Source: Bacillus benzoevorans (GTDB lineage Bacteria; Bacillota; Bacilli; Bacillales; Cytobacillaceae). From it: a stretch of 64,000 nt of DNA. The stretch is taken from contig NZ_JACHGK010000008.1 in assembly GCF_014207535.1 (NCBI RefSeq), positions 1 to 64,000 on the forward strand, read 5' to 3'. The number at the start of each line of letters is the position of its first letter. Position 1 is the first letter of the stretch. The translations under genes and the position numbers were made by a program. The notes beneath the pieces were generated by a model, which saw only the letters and a list, made by a program, of their open reading frames with translations, was not told where the DNA came from and made no database searches. Positions 36,853-45,066 of the stretch are shown here, in pieces.

Positions 36853-38163
36853 ATGTTTTCTACATATGATGAAGCGATTTTCTGGATCGAATCCCGCTTA
36901 ATGCTGGGAATCAAGCCTGGTTTGATGCGGATGGAATGGTTGATGGAGCGCCTCGGTCATCCGGAACGAAAATTAAAGGCTGTACATGTCGGGGGCACTA
37001 ACGGCAAAGGCTCAACCGTTACCTTCTTACGCTCGATTCTTGAACAAGCAGGCTATGAAACAGGAACCTTTACCTCTCCGTATATTGAACAATTTAATGA
37101 GCGCATCAGTATAAATGGACAGCCCATTTCAGAAGCTGAAATTCTTGAATTGGTCAATGTGATGTATCCGCTTGTCATGGAACTTGAAGACACAGAGTAT
37201 GGCGGAGCAACGGAGTTTGAAATCATAACAGCGATGGCCTTTTATTATTTTGCAGAAATACACCCGGTCGATATCGCGATCATTGAAGTGGGGCTCGGCG
37301 GGCGGCTGGATTCAACCAATATCCTGCAGCCGCTGTTGTCCATTATCACCAATATCGGGCTCGACCATGTAAGGATTCTAGGAACAACCCATAAAGAAAT
37401 CGCGTATGAAAAAGCAGGGATTATTAAACAGGGGACAAGCCTGATTTCCGCCGTCAGCCAGCTGGAGGCACAGGAAGTTATTTTTCAGCATGCCAAGAAA
37501 CAAGAGTCCGCTGTTTATTTATTAAATGACCAATTTACGATACTCGATCATATCTCTATCGACAGCGGTGAAAAATTTACCTGGCAGTATGAAGATATAA
37601 CGATTCAGGATATTTCCATTTCAATGTATGGGAAACACCAGACAGAAAATGCTTCACTGGCGATTATGGCAGCATACCTATTGCAAGAAGAACATTCGCT
37701 GCGGATTACAGAGCAGCAGCTTCGCGAAGGGCTTAAGAGTGCCTATTGGCCCGGCCGCTTTGAAATGGTATCGCAAAATCCTGTGGTCATTCTCGATGGG
37801 GCTCATAATGAGGAAGGCATCACAGCACTGACGGCTGAACTGGACAAACGCTACTATGAGCAAAAAATAAAGATTATCTTTTCTGCCCTGGGTGATAAAA
37901 GTTTGGAAAAAATGATTGCTCGATTGGACAGTGTCGCGGACAAAATCACCTTCGTCACCTTCGACCATCCGCGTTCAACCACAGCGGAAAATCTGTACAA
38001 TTTAAGTACATTGAAAAATAAGCATATCGCTGAAGATTGGCAGCAGACCCTGACAGAAGAGCTTCGCTCACTAGAGGAGAATGAAATCCTTGTCGTAACC
38101 GGGTCGCTTTATTTTATCAAGCAGGTGAAGGCGCTTTTGAAGGAAATGCTGATCAGTACATGA
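36853..38163 (+). CDS. folC: Folylpolyglutamate synthase / dihydrofolate synthase
   Basis: 436 residues of the Mur ligase fold. It adds glutamate to dihydropteroate and folates. The ATP loop is HVGGTNGKGSTVTFLRSIL, and TSPYIEQFNERI and EVGLGGRLDSTN are family motifs. The start is ATG at 36853 with AGGAGAG upstream; the frame open back to 36772 runs through an untranslated hairpin (GAGGCTGAACC/GGTTCGCCTC) and has no ribosome site. In B. subtilis comC follows; here the pilus locus does. A strong terminator ends the gene. Confidence 0.93.
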   Translation: MFSTYDEAIFWIESRLMLGIKPGLMRMEWLMERLGHPERKLKAVHVGGTNGKGSTVTFLRSILEQAGYETGTFTSPYIEQFNERISINGQPISEAEILELVNVMYPLVMELEDTEYGGATEFEIITAMAFYYFAEIHPVDIAIIEVGLGGRLDSTNILQPLLSIITNIGLDHVRILGTTHKEIAYEKAGIIKQGTSLISAVSQLEAQEVIFQHAKKQESAVYLLNDQFTILDHISIDSGEKFTWQYEDITIQDISISMYGKHQTENASLAIMAAYLLQEEHSLRITEQQLREGLKSAYWPGRFEMVSQNPVVILDGAHNEEGITALTAELDKRYYEQKIKIIFSALGDKSLEKMIARLDSVADKITFVTFDHPRSTTAENLYNLSTLKNKHIAEDWQQTLTEELRSLEENEILVVTGSLYFIKQVKALLKEMLIST

Positions 38164-38171
38164 TGTAAAAG

Positions 38172-38208
38172 AAAAACTGCGCCATGTTTTAGTATGGCGC
38201 AGTTTTTC
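38172..38208. terminator. Bidirectional terminator between folC and the pilus locus
   Basis: AAAAACTGCGCCAT and ATGGCGCAGTTTTT pair perfectly, with A and T tracts on each side. It serves folC and the convergent PilX-like gene. Confidence 0.88.
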
Positions 38209-38219
38209 GTATCCGTTGA

Positions 38220-39368
38220 TTAATGATATTTTACATTAACAATCGCTGTATGAGTAGCAAGGGTTTGTGATGTTAATGACAACGGATCAAATTGCGTATT
38301 ATTTGGTGGAGGACAGCCCGCTTCATTATAAGAATTCGGGTCCTCCACATAAGAATAGATTCCGCTCGGATATTTCCCCAATATTTTTAATAAATCTAAC
38401 CCATTAATTTTTCCCCCAACACATATTTTTGCCTCATCTTTCACTCCGCCGCTAATGACTCCAAAAGTCGCGTTCTTTTTAATAAAGATGGTTGAGGTTT
38501 TATTAATGCCGCCGGAAATCTCACCAAAAATGCCATTTCCGTTAATATTAATGATGGTATTTTTATTAATACCGCCAGTGATGGCTCCAAAAGTCGCGTC
38601 TCCATTAATGTCAATCCTGGTATCTTTATTAATGCCGCCGGAGATTGCTCCAATGATGGCATTTCCATTTATATATGCGATCGTATCTTTATCAATGCCG
38701 CCGATAACGGTCCCAAACATTGCCGTAGCCGGAAGGTTATCGTAAAAACAGCCGTTTGTTAGTATCAAATTATTCGTGTACTGACAACTTTCTAATCCAG
38801 CCGGTACTGGCAGATCATTTTCTGCATTCCCTGAAGTACTCTTTTCATTCAATATATCTTCGATTAATTGCTGTATTGAAAGTTCGATTGTCGCGTCGAT
38901 GGTATTTTGTGTATCAGAGTGTATTGTGCCCAAACTGGATATGTTAACAGAGATCTTATCATTTTCTGTAGAGAAAATACTGTTTGAATTTTTAATCGTT
39001 ACATCATAATCGGCATGTTCATCAATCGTACGTTTGGGAAAGTTTAATAATTCATATGTCAAATCCTCTTTATCAAGTAATCCGTAAACAGCATCCAGTT
39101 TTTTCTTCATGGTATCATTTTTTGCATTATTCATGGCTGTTTCAATTGGGATCTTTAAATATTTATATGCGTTTACCTTAAAATGATTTTGGTAATGCAG
39201 GACACCCATCTCGGCTAAATCAAGCGCCTGCATCTCTTTTTCCGTTTTATTCACTTGTTTTGTATTGGAGAGTGAAGAACTGAGAAGCGATAGTCCCAGG
39301 ACGAAAAAAACCGTAATCATTAATAAAACAACGACTAATGCAGCACCATTTTGATTACGCAGCTTCAA
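38220..39368 (-). CDS. PilX/GspK-like minor pilin with 21-residue repeats
   Basis: 382 residues. The type III signal is short: NQNG followed by AALVVVLLMITVFFVLG, so the mature helix lacks the usual Glu5, as in GspK-type tip pilins. A variable region follows. Residues about 218-322 hold five tandem 21-residue units of the form GxIxGGIxKxTxIxINGNAxF (DNA period 63 bp, 38410-38730). Their regular hydrophobic spacing suggests a beta-helix like that of bactofilins. It is the last gene of a minus-strand three-gene minor-pilin set. The role at the pilus tip is inference. I know no exact relative. Confidence 0.75.
   Translation of the reverse strand: MKLRNQNGAALVVVLLMITVFFVLGLSLLSSSLSNTKQVNKTEKEMQALDLAEMGVLHYQNHFKVNAYKYLKIPIETAMNNAKNDTMKKKLDAVYGLLDKEDLTYELLNFPKRTIDEHADYDVTIKNSNSIFSTENDKISVNISSLGTIHSDTQNTIDATIELSIQQLIEDILNEKSTSGNAENDLPVPAGLESCQYTNNLILTNGCFYDNLPATAMFGTVIGGIDKDTIAYINGNAIIGAISGGINKDTRIDINGDATFGAITGGINKNTIININGNGIFGEISGGINKTSTIFIKKNATFGVISGGVKDEAKICVGGKINGLDLLKILGKYPSGIYSYVEDPNSYNEAGCPPPNNTQFDPLSLTSQTLATHTAIVNVKYH
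38410..38730 (-). repeat. 63-bp tandem repeat inside the PilX-like gene
   Basis: Five in-frame units of exactly 63 bases are recognised by the CCGCCG-type landmark at 38446, 38509, 38572, 38635 and 38698 (plus-strand view). Units diverge by several bases but keep the GGI-N-K core in protein. Confidence 0.85.
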
Positions 39369-39376
39369 TTTATCAC

Positions 39377-39850
39377 CTACAGTCGGGATAATATAGTTTC
39401 AACTTCAAATTGCAAGTTATGATCTTTTTTGCTTTTTAGCATCAGTTTCATGCGAAAAGGTTCTTTCAGCGGATTTATTTGTTTCGAAAAATTTGCCGCA
39501 TAAGGTTTTTCGCAGGAATTTTCACCCTGATTATCAAGGTCGCAAATAAAATAGAGAAAGTCTGAATCGTTCTCGCTAATTACTACTGTTTCTCCCTCCA
39601 GAATCATGAATGTCTCATTGTTTTCTATTTTTACCGTATAGTCTCTGTCTTTTTCATGTTGTTTTTTTAACAGATTTAGCAGATAGTTTGCTTCTTGTTG
39701 AATTAATACAGTATCTTTCGCCTTGGTCGAATAATTGAGTCCGTTCATAAAGACGCTGTACAGAACTCCTGCTATGATAGAAAAAATGGTCAGTACAGCT
39801 AATAATTCTATCAAAGTAATCCCTTTTTGATTTAGGTTCTTCATTTTCAT
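39377..39850 (-). CDS. PilW/GspJ-like minor pilin
   Basis: 157 residues with a class III signal: NQKG then ITLIELLAVLTIFSIIAGVL, Glu at mature position 5. The body is globular and beta-rich with two late cysteines (CDLDNQGENSCEK). It overlaps the preceding pilin gene by four bases (ATGA), so both are co-translated. Length and middle position of the triad fit PilW/GspJ. It should be processed by the peptidase encoded at 53527. Confidence 0.75.
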   Translation of the reverse strand: MKMKNLNQKGITLIELLAVLTIFSIIAGVLYSVFMNGLNYSTKAKDTVLIQQEANYLLNLLKKQHEKDRDYTVKIENNETFMILEGETVVISENDSDFLYFICDLDNQGENSCEKPYAANFSKQINPLKEPFRMKLMLKSKKDHNLQFEVETILSRL

Positions 39851-40275
39851 TCAGCGGATGTCTCCTTATCGGCCGGTTCATAATACGTATAAGTTTCGGA
39901 TAACAATTCGTTTTCCTTTCGCACCTCTATATGTACAAGGTATATTGGGAAAACGGCAGCGGTTTCTTCAGCAGCTGAAATGGAAATAATTACATCATAA
40001 TGAGTATCGTTATTTTTGGGCTCCATGATAAGTTCTTTATTGGGGTTTTTACTCCAATTATCAATTTCATCTGTGAGAGCATAGTCTTTTTTTATTAATT
40101 CTTTGTATTCCCGTGCCACATTCATCGCCTGAATATCATCTGAATTAAGCGAATTAAAGCGAAAAGTATTGGTAAAAAAAGCGAAAAGACTGATTAGAAC
40201 GATCGATAATATAGATAGAGAGATTAATAATTCGATCAAAGTAATCCCTTTAATATTTTCTATAAATTTCTTCAT
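39847..40275 (-). CDS. PilV/GspI-like minor pilin
   Basis: 142 residues. Signal NIKG then ITLIELLISLSILSIVLISL with Glu5. It is the first gene of the minus-strand set and faces the plus-strand minor-pilin set across a 370-base AT-rich region. Short length and first position fit PilV/GspI. The C-terminal body has no motif that I recognise. Confidence 0.72.
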   Translation of the reverse strand: MKKFIENIKGITLIELLISLSILSIVLISLFAFFTNTFRFNSLNSDDIQAMNVAREYKELIKKDYALTDEIDNWSKNPNKELIMEPKNNDTHYDVIISISAAEETAAVFPIYLVHIEVRKENELLSETYTYYEPADKETSAE

Positions 40276-40645
40276 CTTTAACCCCTTGCAATTATGACAG
40301 AATTAAAACAATTTTATTAGCAACAGAACATTTTTATTTTACTATATTTATATGAACTTGTACTTAGTTTATTCCGTGATTAAAATAGTTAAAAATTACT
40401 AATATAAAATACTCATATTTTATCATATCAACTTTCATATGAGTTGATTTTAAATTTAAAAATGTGTTTATATGGGAATTTAATTCATCTAATCCTATAA
40501 TATAATATAAGTTCTATTTAATCTGCGTGATAAAAATCACTCAGACTAATTTACTATTTTATGGCTAAAGTGGTATTATAATAGCATAAAGAATTATAAA
40601 TTGTTTACGCAACAACATAGATTACTAACGAATAAGGTGATGGGT
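40276..40645. promoter_or_regulatory. Divergent control region between the two minor-pilin sets
   Basis: Very AT-rich. Two inverted repeats lie side by side: ATAAAATA-ctca-TATTTTAT (40404-40423, perfect) and ATCAACT-N8-AGTTGAT (40427-40448, perfect). TATAAT occurs near 40574 without a clear -35. No gene is seen. The symmetry suggests an operator acting on both divergent transcripts. Confidence 0.45.
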
Positions 40646-41077
40646 ATGAAGAATGAAGGGGGCTATACATTAATTGAAATTCTCGCAGGTGTATTTATCC
40701 TCAGTATTGTTCTAACTGTATTTTTTCAATTTTTTATTTTTTCACAAAAAACAACAACGGATAATAAAGAACAGTTAGTGGCGTTAAAGCTTGCGGAAAC
40801 AGTTTTAGAGCAAATAATTAGTAATAAAAATGGTTATCAGGATGATTTTGTGTACGTGGAAGGAGAACCTCAAGCACAAACGTACAGTTGTGAAAAAGAG
40901 GATACTACCTGTAACGATAGGTATTATTTCATGTTCAATAACAATGAATATGAAGCCCAGATTACAGTTGGTGCCCAACAGGAGGACTTACGAATTTATA
41001 AGATTACGGTGAAAATATACGGGGAAATGAATAAAGAAAAACCTCTAAGCGAAGTGAAAGGTCTTGTAGAACTATGA
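40646..41077 (+). CDS. PilV/GspI-like minor pilin (second set)
   Basis: 143 residues from ATG 40646 (MKNEGGYTLIEIL), preceded by AAGGTGATGG; a TTG at 40601 is possible but lacks a ribosome site. Signal NEGG then YTLIEILAGVFILSIVLTVF with Glu5. A Cys pair (YSCEKEDTTCNDRYY) sits mid-protein. It starts the plus-strand set and overlaps the next gene by four bases. Confidence 0.75.
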   Translation: MKNEGGYTLIEILAGVFILSIVLTVFFQFFIFSQKTTTDNKEQLVALKLAETVLEQIISNKNGYQDDFVYVEGEPQAQTYSCEKEDTTCNDRYYFMFNNNEYEAQITVGAQQEDLRIYKITVKIYGEMNKEKPLSEVKGLVEL

Positions 41078-41556
41078 AAAGAAAAATTCTTTCATCAGCA
41101 AAAGGACTAACTCTTGTTGAATTACTGTTGTCACTTTCCTTAATTGGTGTTGTTTCTGTTCTCATTATAGGGGTATTAGTAAGCGGTATGGATAGTTATA
41201 GGTCGGTAAATAAGCAAATTTCTCTCCATGATGAGGCTAACGCAATCATGACTAAGTTTTCCAATGAGATTTTTGTCGCAACGAAAGTTGAACCAAATTC
41301 AGTGGAACCAGTGAAAGAGATTCATATAAAAAAATATGGGAGTGGTGATGTTATCACGACGTTAGGATTTGCTGGTGGGAATGCAAACATAAATGGAGCC
41401 CCGATTAATTCGCCATTTGTAACAGTAGAAGAATCTGCCTCTAGTTTTGCAGTTGATGAGGAAAATGGCATCGTCCATATTCACTTGGAACTTACTGATG
41501 ACAATAATCGAAGCTTTCAACTAACCGAAGATGTAACCTATGTAAAAGTTGAATAG
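41074..41556 (+). CDS. PilW/GspJ-like minor pilin (second set)
   Basis: 160 residues. Signal SAKG then LTLVELLLSLSLIGVVSVLI with Glu5. A beta-rich body follows and no cysteines are seen. It is coupled by overlap to the upstream pilin. The order small pilin, medium pilin, large Glu5-less pilin mirrors the minus-strand set. Confidence 0.74.
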   Translation: MKRKILSSAKGLTLVELLLSLSLIGVVSVLIIGVLVSGMDSYRSVNKQISLHDEANAIMTKFSNEIFVATKVEPNSVEPVKEIHIKKYGSGDVITTLGFAGGNANINGAPINSPFVTVEESASSFAVDEENGIVHIHLELTDDNNRSFQLTEDVTYVKVE

Positions 41557-41571
41557 AGTGGAGGTGTGATG

Positions 41572-42963
41572 ATGGGGAACGAAAAAGGATCAACACTTAT
41601 CCAAGTTCTGCTTGTCATTCTAATTTTCTCAGTTCTTGGAATCTCATTGCTGGGGAATACCGTTGGGGAGAATAAACGGGTCAATAAAACGGAATCAGAT
41701 ACACATGCGAGAAATATAGCAAGAGATGGTCTTACGCATTTTAGTACATCTTTCCAAAGATATGTAGAGAAGAACTCTCCTGATTCGTTAAATCTAAACA
41801 GTTTTAATTTGTTTTTAACTGAATATGTAAATAAAAATGATGAAAGTAACGGGATAAAAATTACAGAGATTAAAATAGATGACAAAAACCCAAATATAGT
41901 GAAGGTTGCAAGCCTTGGCAGTAAGGGTTCTAGTGAAAAAGTATTAAATGGTTTCTATGAATTAGATTTTGATATCGACTTTGATAGGATAACAGCAGAT
42001 TTGAAGACCTTTCAAAGCGGAGCATTAAAGGATTTTTCGAACACATTAGTTGGGGCAAAATTGGGGGGGCTAGCAGATCTTTTTGTTCTTAAATTGCCAG
42101 GAGGCAATAATCAGTACTACGCAGTACCGGATAGCAATATTCTTTCAGGTAGTTTATTAACTTTAGGTGCTGGCTCCTTTGATGAGTATAAAGATTCTGA
42201 AGTTGTCGCTGTTCGGGAAGGTGGGATTTTAGGGGGAGACTTAATTAAAGGTCTTATTAAACTAAGTCTCATTCAAATTGCACCTGAAAAGGAAACAAAT
42301 GTTGTAATTAACGGTGCTTATACGAGTTTAGGGCTGCTGGGATTAAAACTTTTTGGCGGGTACAAGGATATTAAATTTAAAAAATTTGCCGTAACTGGAT
42401 CGGCATTAATCGAACAAAAAGATAATGATAGAAGAACGTTTAGCTTTGATAATGGTTTGTATGTAGGTAAAACGTTAAATATCGGCAGCTTTAATGATGT
42501 TTCTGGGAATGAAAAAAATAGTAAATTGAATTTAGATGGGGATAAAAATGGAGATGGAAATGGGGGGATGGTAGCGAAAAACCTGGTTATTAATAATGCA
42601 GAATTATCTGCTAAGAGCAATATCTACATTGAAGGAGATGCGGTTATAAAAAATTCCTGTATCAATCCTGGGGATACAAATTTAGGATTTCGGTTATTTG
42701 TGAAAGGAAAATTAACCATTGAAAATAATAGTGTTGATAGCAACTGTAATACATTTAATGGGTTATTCTATGCTGAACATGGAATTGATGTAATAACAAA
42801 TAATAAATCCATGATCATCAATGGTGGTTTAATTGGTGATTTAACAGTAGATGGCGGTAATGATCCGAATAATAAGTTAACCATTAATACGAAGCCTGAA
42901 TTTTTGCAGCAAGTAAAAGTCAACCATATTGAATTAATTCCTCAAGGAAGAACATACGAATAG
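41572..42963 (+). CDS. Large PilX/GspK-like pilin, paralogue 1
   Basis: 463 residues from ATG 41572, chosen because GGAGG ends seven bases before it and the N-terminus then equals that of paralogue 2. Signal NEKG then STLIQVLLVILIFSVLG: position 5 is Gln, not Glu. A motif GENKRVNKTES follows the helix, similar to the minus-strand homologue (TKQVNKTEK). The C-terminal 150 residues form repeated beta-strand-like lines with two cysteines (KNSCINPG, DSNCNTFNGLFYAEHGI) conserved in paralogue 2. It is probably an exposed tip or shaft-decorating subunit. Confidence 0.72.
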   Translation: MGNEKGSTLIQVLLVILIFSVLGISLLGNTVGENKRVNKTESDTHARNIARDGLTHFSTSFQRYVEKNSPDSLNLNSFNLFLTEYVNKNDESNGIKITEIKIDDKNPNIVKVASLGSKGSSEKVLNGFYELDFDIDFDRITADLKTFQSGALKDFSNTLVGAKLGGLADLFVLKLPGGNNQYYAVPDSNILSGSLLTLGAGSFDEYKDSEVVAVREGGILGGDLIKGLIKLSLIQIAPEKETNVVINGAYTSLGLLGLKLFGGYKDIKFKKFAVTGSALIEQKDNDRRTFSFDNGLYVGKTLNIGSFNDVSGNEKNSKLNLDGDKNGDGNGGMVAKNLVINNAELSAKSNIYIEGDAVIKNSCINPGDTNLGFRLFVKGKLTIENNSVDSNCNTFNGLFYAEHGIDVITNNKSMIINGGLIGDLTVDGGNDPNNKLTINTKPEFLQQVKVNHIELIPQGRTYE

Positions 42964-43038
42964 ATCTGTCATGGGAAATGATTAATTGGACTTAGCTATT
43001 GATATGGATTAAGAGCTAAGTCTAATTTATATTCAAAG

Positions 43039-43083
43039 TGACACTTGTGTCAAAATCATTTAACAAAAGTGACAGGGCTGTCA
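43039..43083 (+). promoter_or_regulatory. Twin 14-bp palindromes before paralogue 2
   Basis: TGACACTTGTGTCA (43039-43052) and TGACAGGGCTGTCA (43070-43083) are both perfect palindromes sharing TGACA/TGTCA half-sites. Their centres are 31 bases apart, three helical turns. They lie 34 bases before the start codon. They look like a pair of operator sites. I cannot assign a regulator. Confidence 0.5.
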
Positions 43084-43116
43084 AAATAAAGAAAGAGAAA
43101 TATTGGGGGTGTTTCT

Positions 43117-44766
43117 ATGAGAAATGAGAAAGGGTCGACACTGATACAGGTACTGCTCGTTATCCTGATTTTTTCTGTATTAGGGCTATCATTAATGATC
43201 AATGTTGTTGGGGAAAATAAGCGGGTGAATATTACCGATTCTAACGTTCAGACGCGTAATTTAGCCAGGGACGGCCTGATCTATTTTGAAACTTCCTTTA
43301 AAGATTATATTGATAACAACAAACCCATAACACTCAATGAATTGAAGGGGCTCTTTTCTGATGCTAAATATCCTGAACAAGGCTGGATGACGATTAGGGA
43401 TGAAAAAAATGAAAAAATCCAAATAAAGGTTAGTCATCCGGATATCATCAAAAGTAATCCAGATGGAATTGAATATAGTGATGAGACTGCAAAGCGTAAC
43501 TATATTACAGTGTATAGTAAGGGGGATGATGGTACCACGGTAACAGAGCTAACCGGCCATTATAAGCTGGACTTTGAATTTGATGTTAATACACCGACTG
43601 TTCTTTTCGCTCAATTTGAAGAAGGAACAAAAGCAGTTGATTTTGCAGGCGGGGAACTGCTTGGCTTGGAAATTATCGCAGGTTTGGTCGGGGTGGATGC
43701 ACTCGATTTTATTTTCTGGCATGGTGACGATGGCTATTATCCGGTACCTGATGATGGTATCCTGGATATTGATTTATTAGGAGATGCCCTTGAAGTCAAT
43801 CTGCTTGGATTAACCTTTGATCTATTGTTAAATTTAATAAATTCTATTTCCGGTGGAACGTTAGATTTAGAGATTCCAAGATTTCATACAATGGAAAATA
43901 ATCCTGTAGTTGCAGTCCGAGACGCGAAAGCTGTTGGACTTGATCTGTTGAAAATTGGTGAATTTAATTTACTTTCTCTTGATATCCTTAAGCTTCCAGT
44001 AGAAAAGAATGTAAACGTCTTAATAAATGGGCATTATGGAAATGTTAAAGTACCTCTTGTATCAAGTGCATTAGACAAGATTTTGGGGTTTCTCTTGCCG
44101 AATCTTATTCCTCTTGAAGGAGGTCATCAAGATATCGATTTTGAAAAATTATCGGTGGTTGGAAATGTCATTATTCAACAAGATAAAAATGATTGTAAGG
44201 ATCAATTTTTAAAAAGCTGTGAGCAGAATATGCGCCGTTTTACTTTTGAAAATGGATTATTTGTTACTCAAACTTTATTGGTTGGAGGAGAGCGGGTAAA
44301 ATATAATATCCCCGAACTGGATAAAGCGTTTGGAAAAAATGAAAATCATCTAGAGTTGGGTGGTGATATGGTTGCGATGAGAGATTTCATGATCGACAGT
44401 GCGAAAGTTAAGTTTATTGATGATGGAAAAAATACAGGCAGCAATATTTATGTCCATCACAATGCCGTGATTCGTAAATCTTGCATTCAGTCTGATTCCT
44501 CGATGTTTCGCTTATTCGTAAAAGACAAACTGACGATTGAAAATAACGTGGAATGTGCTTCCTATAATGGTCTTTTTTATGCAGAAAATGGCATTGAGGT
44601 GGTTATACCGGAAGGACAGACCATGATCATAAACGGAGAAGTAATTGGTGATATTAAAATCAGCGGTGGAGGAACATTAATCATTCATTCCAATTCATAC
44701 AATAGCGTTGAATTTAAAGATATAAAATTAATCTCCCAAGGAAGGGTGTTCGAAGGAAGTGAATAA
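43117..44766 (+). CDS. Large PilX/GspK-like pilin, paralogue 2
   Basis: 549 residues. Its N-terminus (RNEKGSTLIQVLLVILIFSV) and C-terminal third are clearly homologous to paralogue 1: RRFTFENGLFV, SNIYVHHNAVIRKSCIQS, then FRLFVKDKLTIENNVECAS and YNGLFYAENGIEVV. The middle differs and is longer, so this is a diverged tandem duplication. Glu5 is replaced by Gln. Beta-strand periodicity and MIINGEVIGDIKISGGG suggest a solenoid-like C-terminal domain. GGGGGTG precedes the ATG, and its own palindromes suggest separate regulation. Confidence 0.72.
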   Translation: MRNEKGSTLIQVLLVILIFSVLGLSLMINVVGENKRVNITDSNVQTRNLARDGLIYFETSFKDYIDNNKPITLNELKGLFSDAKYPEQGWMTIRDEKNEKIQIKVSHPDIIKSNPDGIEYSDETAKRNYITVYSKGDDGTTVTELTGHYKLDFEFDVNTPTVLFAQFEEGTKAVDFAGGELLGLEIIAGLVGVDALDFIFWHGDDGYYPVPDDGILDIDLLGDALEVNLLGLTFDLLLNLINSISGGTLDLEIPRFHTMENNPVVAVRDAKAVGLDLLKIGEFNLLSLDILKLPVEKNVNVLINGHYGNVKVPLVSSALDKILGFLLPNLIPLEGGHQDIDFEKLSVVGNVIIQQDKNDCKDQFLKSCEQNMRRFTFENGLFVTQTLLVGGERVKYNIPELDKAFGKNENHLELGGDMVAMRDFMIDSAKVKFIDDGKNTGSNIYVHHNAVIRKSCIQSDSSMFRLFVKDKLTIENNVECASYNGLFYAENGIEVVIPEGQTMIINGEVIGDIKISGGGTLIIHSNSYNSVEFKDIKLISQGRVFEGSE

Positions 44767-45066
44767 GGCGGAGACAGTATGTGTTTCCACTTCTTATACC
44801 TATTTAATAGTTATTTAGTAATGGTAAAATATCTAAGAATATACTAAATTATCCTGTAATAAACAGTGAATTAAAAATATTTTAGGACTTTAGATGAATT
44901 AATTTTAATGAATAATTAATTCCTTTCTTTTAAAAACCTCTTGAGTATTATACAATATTTTATAACGAATATTGTCATTAAAAGTCGTAAAGATAGAATT
45001 GATGATATTTGTCGATTTGATCTGCCAAAAGGATAGTATAAATTTACCAGTAAGAAAGGAGTGATT
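44767..45066 (+). other. AT-rich gap before the acidic membrane protein gene
   Basis: No gene. A perfect 8-bp inverted repeat ACAATATT/AATATTGT lies at 44952-44975. The ribosome site of the next gene is at the right edge. No convincing promoter pair is found. Confidence 0.35.

Noticed and set aside
38410..38730. CRISPR-like periodic repeat
   Set aside because: Units are contiguous without unique spacers, diverged, and in frame within a protein.
38455..38745. Plus-strand ORF opposite the 63-bp repeats
   Set aside because: An antisense shadow of the repeat-coding region. The minus-strand frame has the pilin signal and start.
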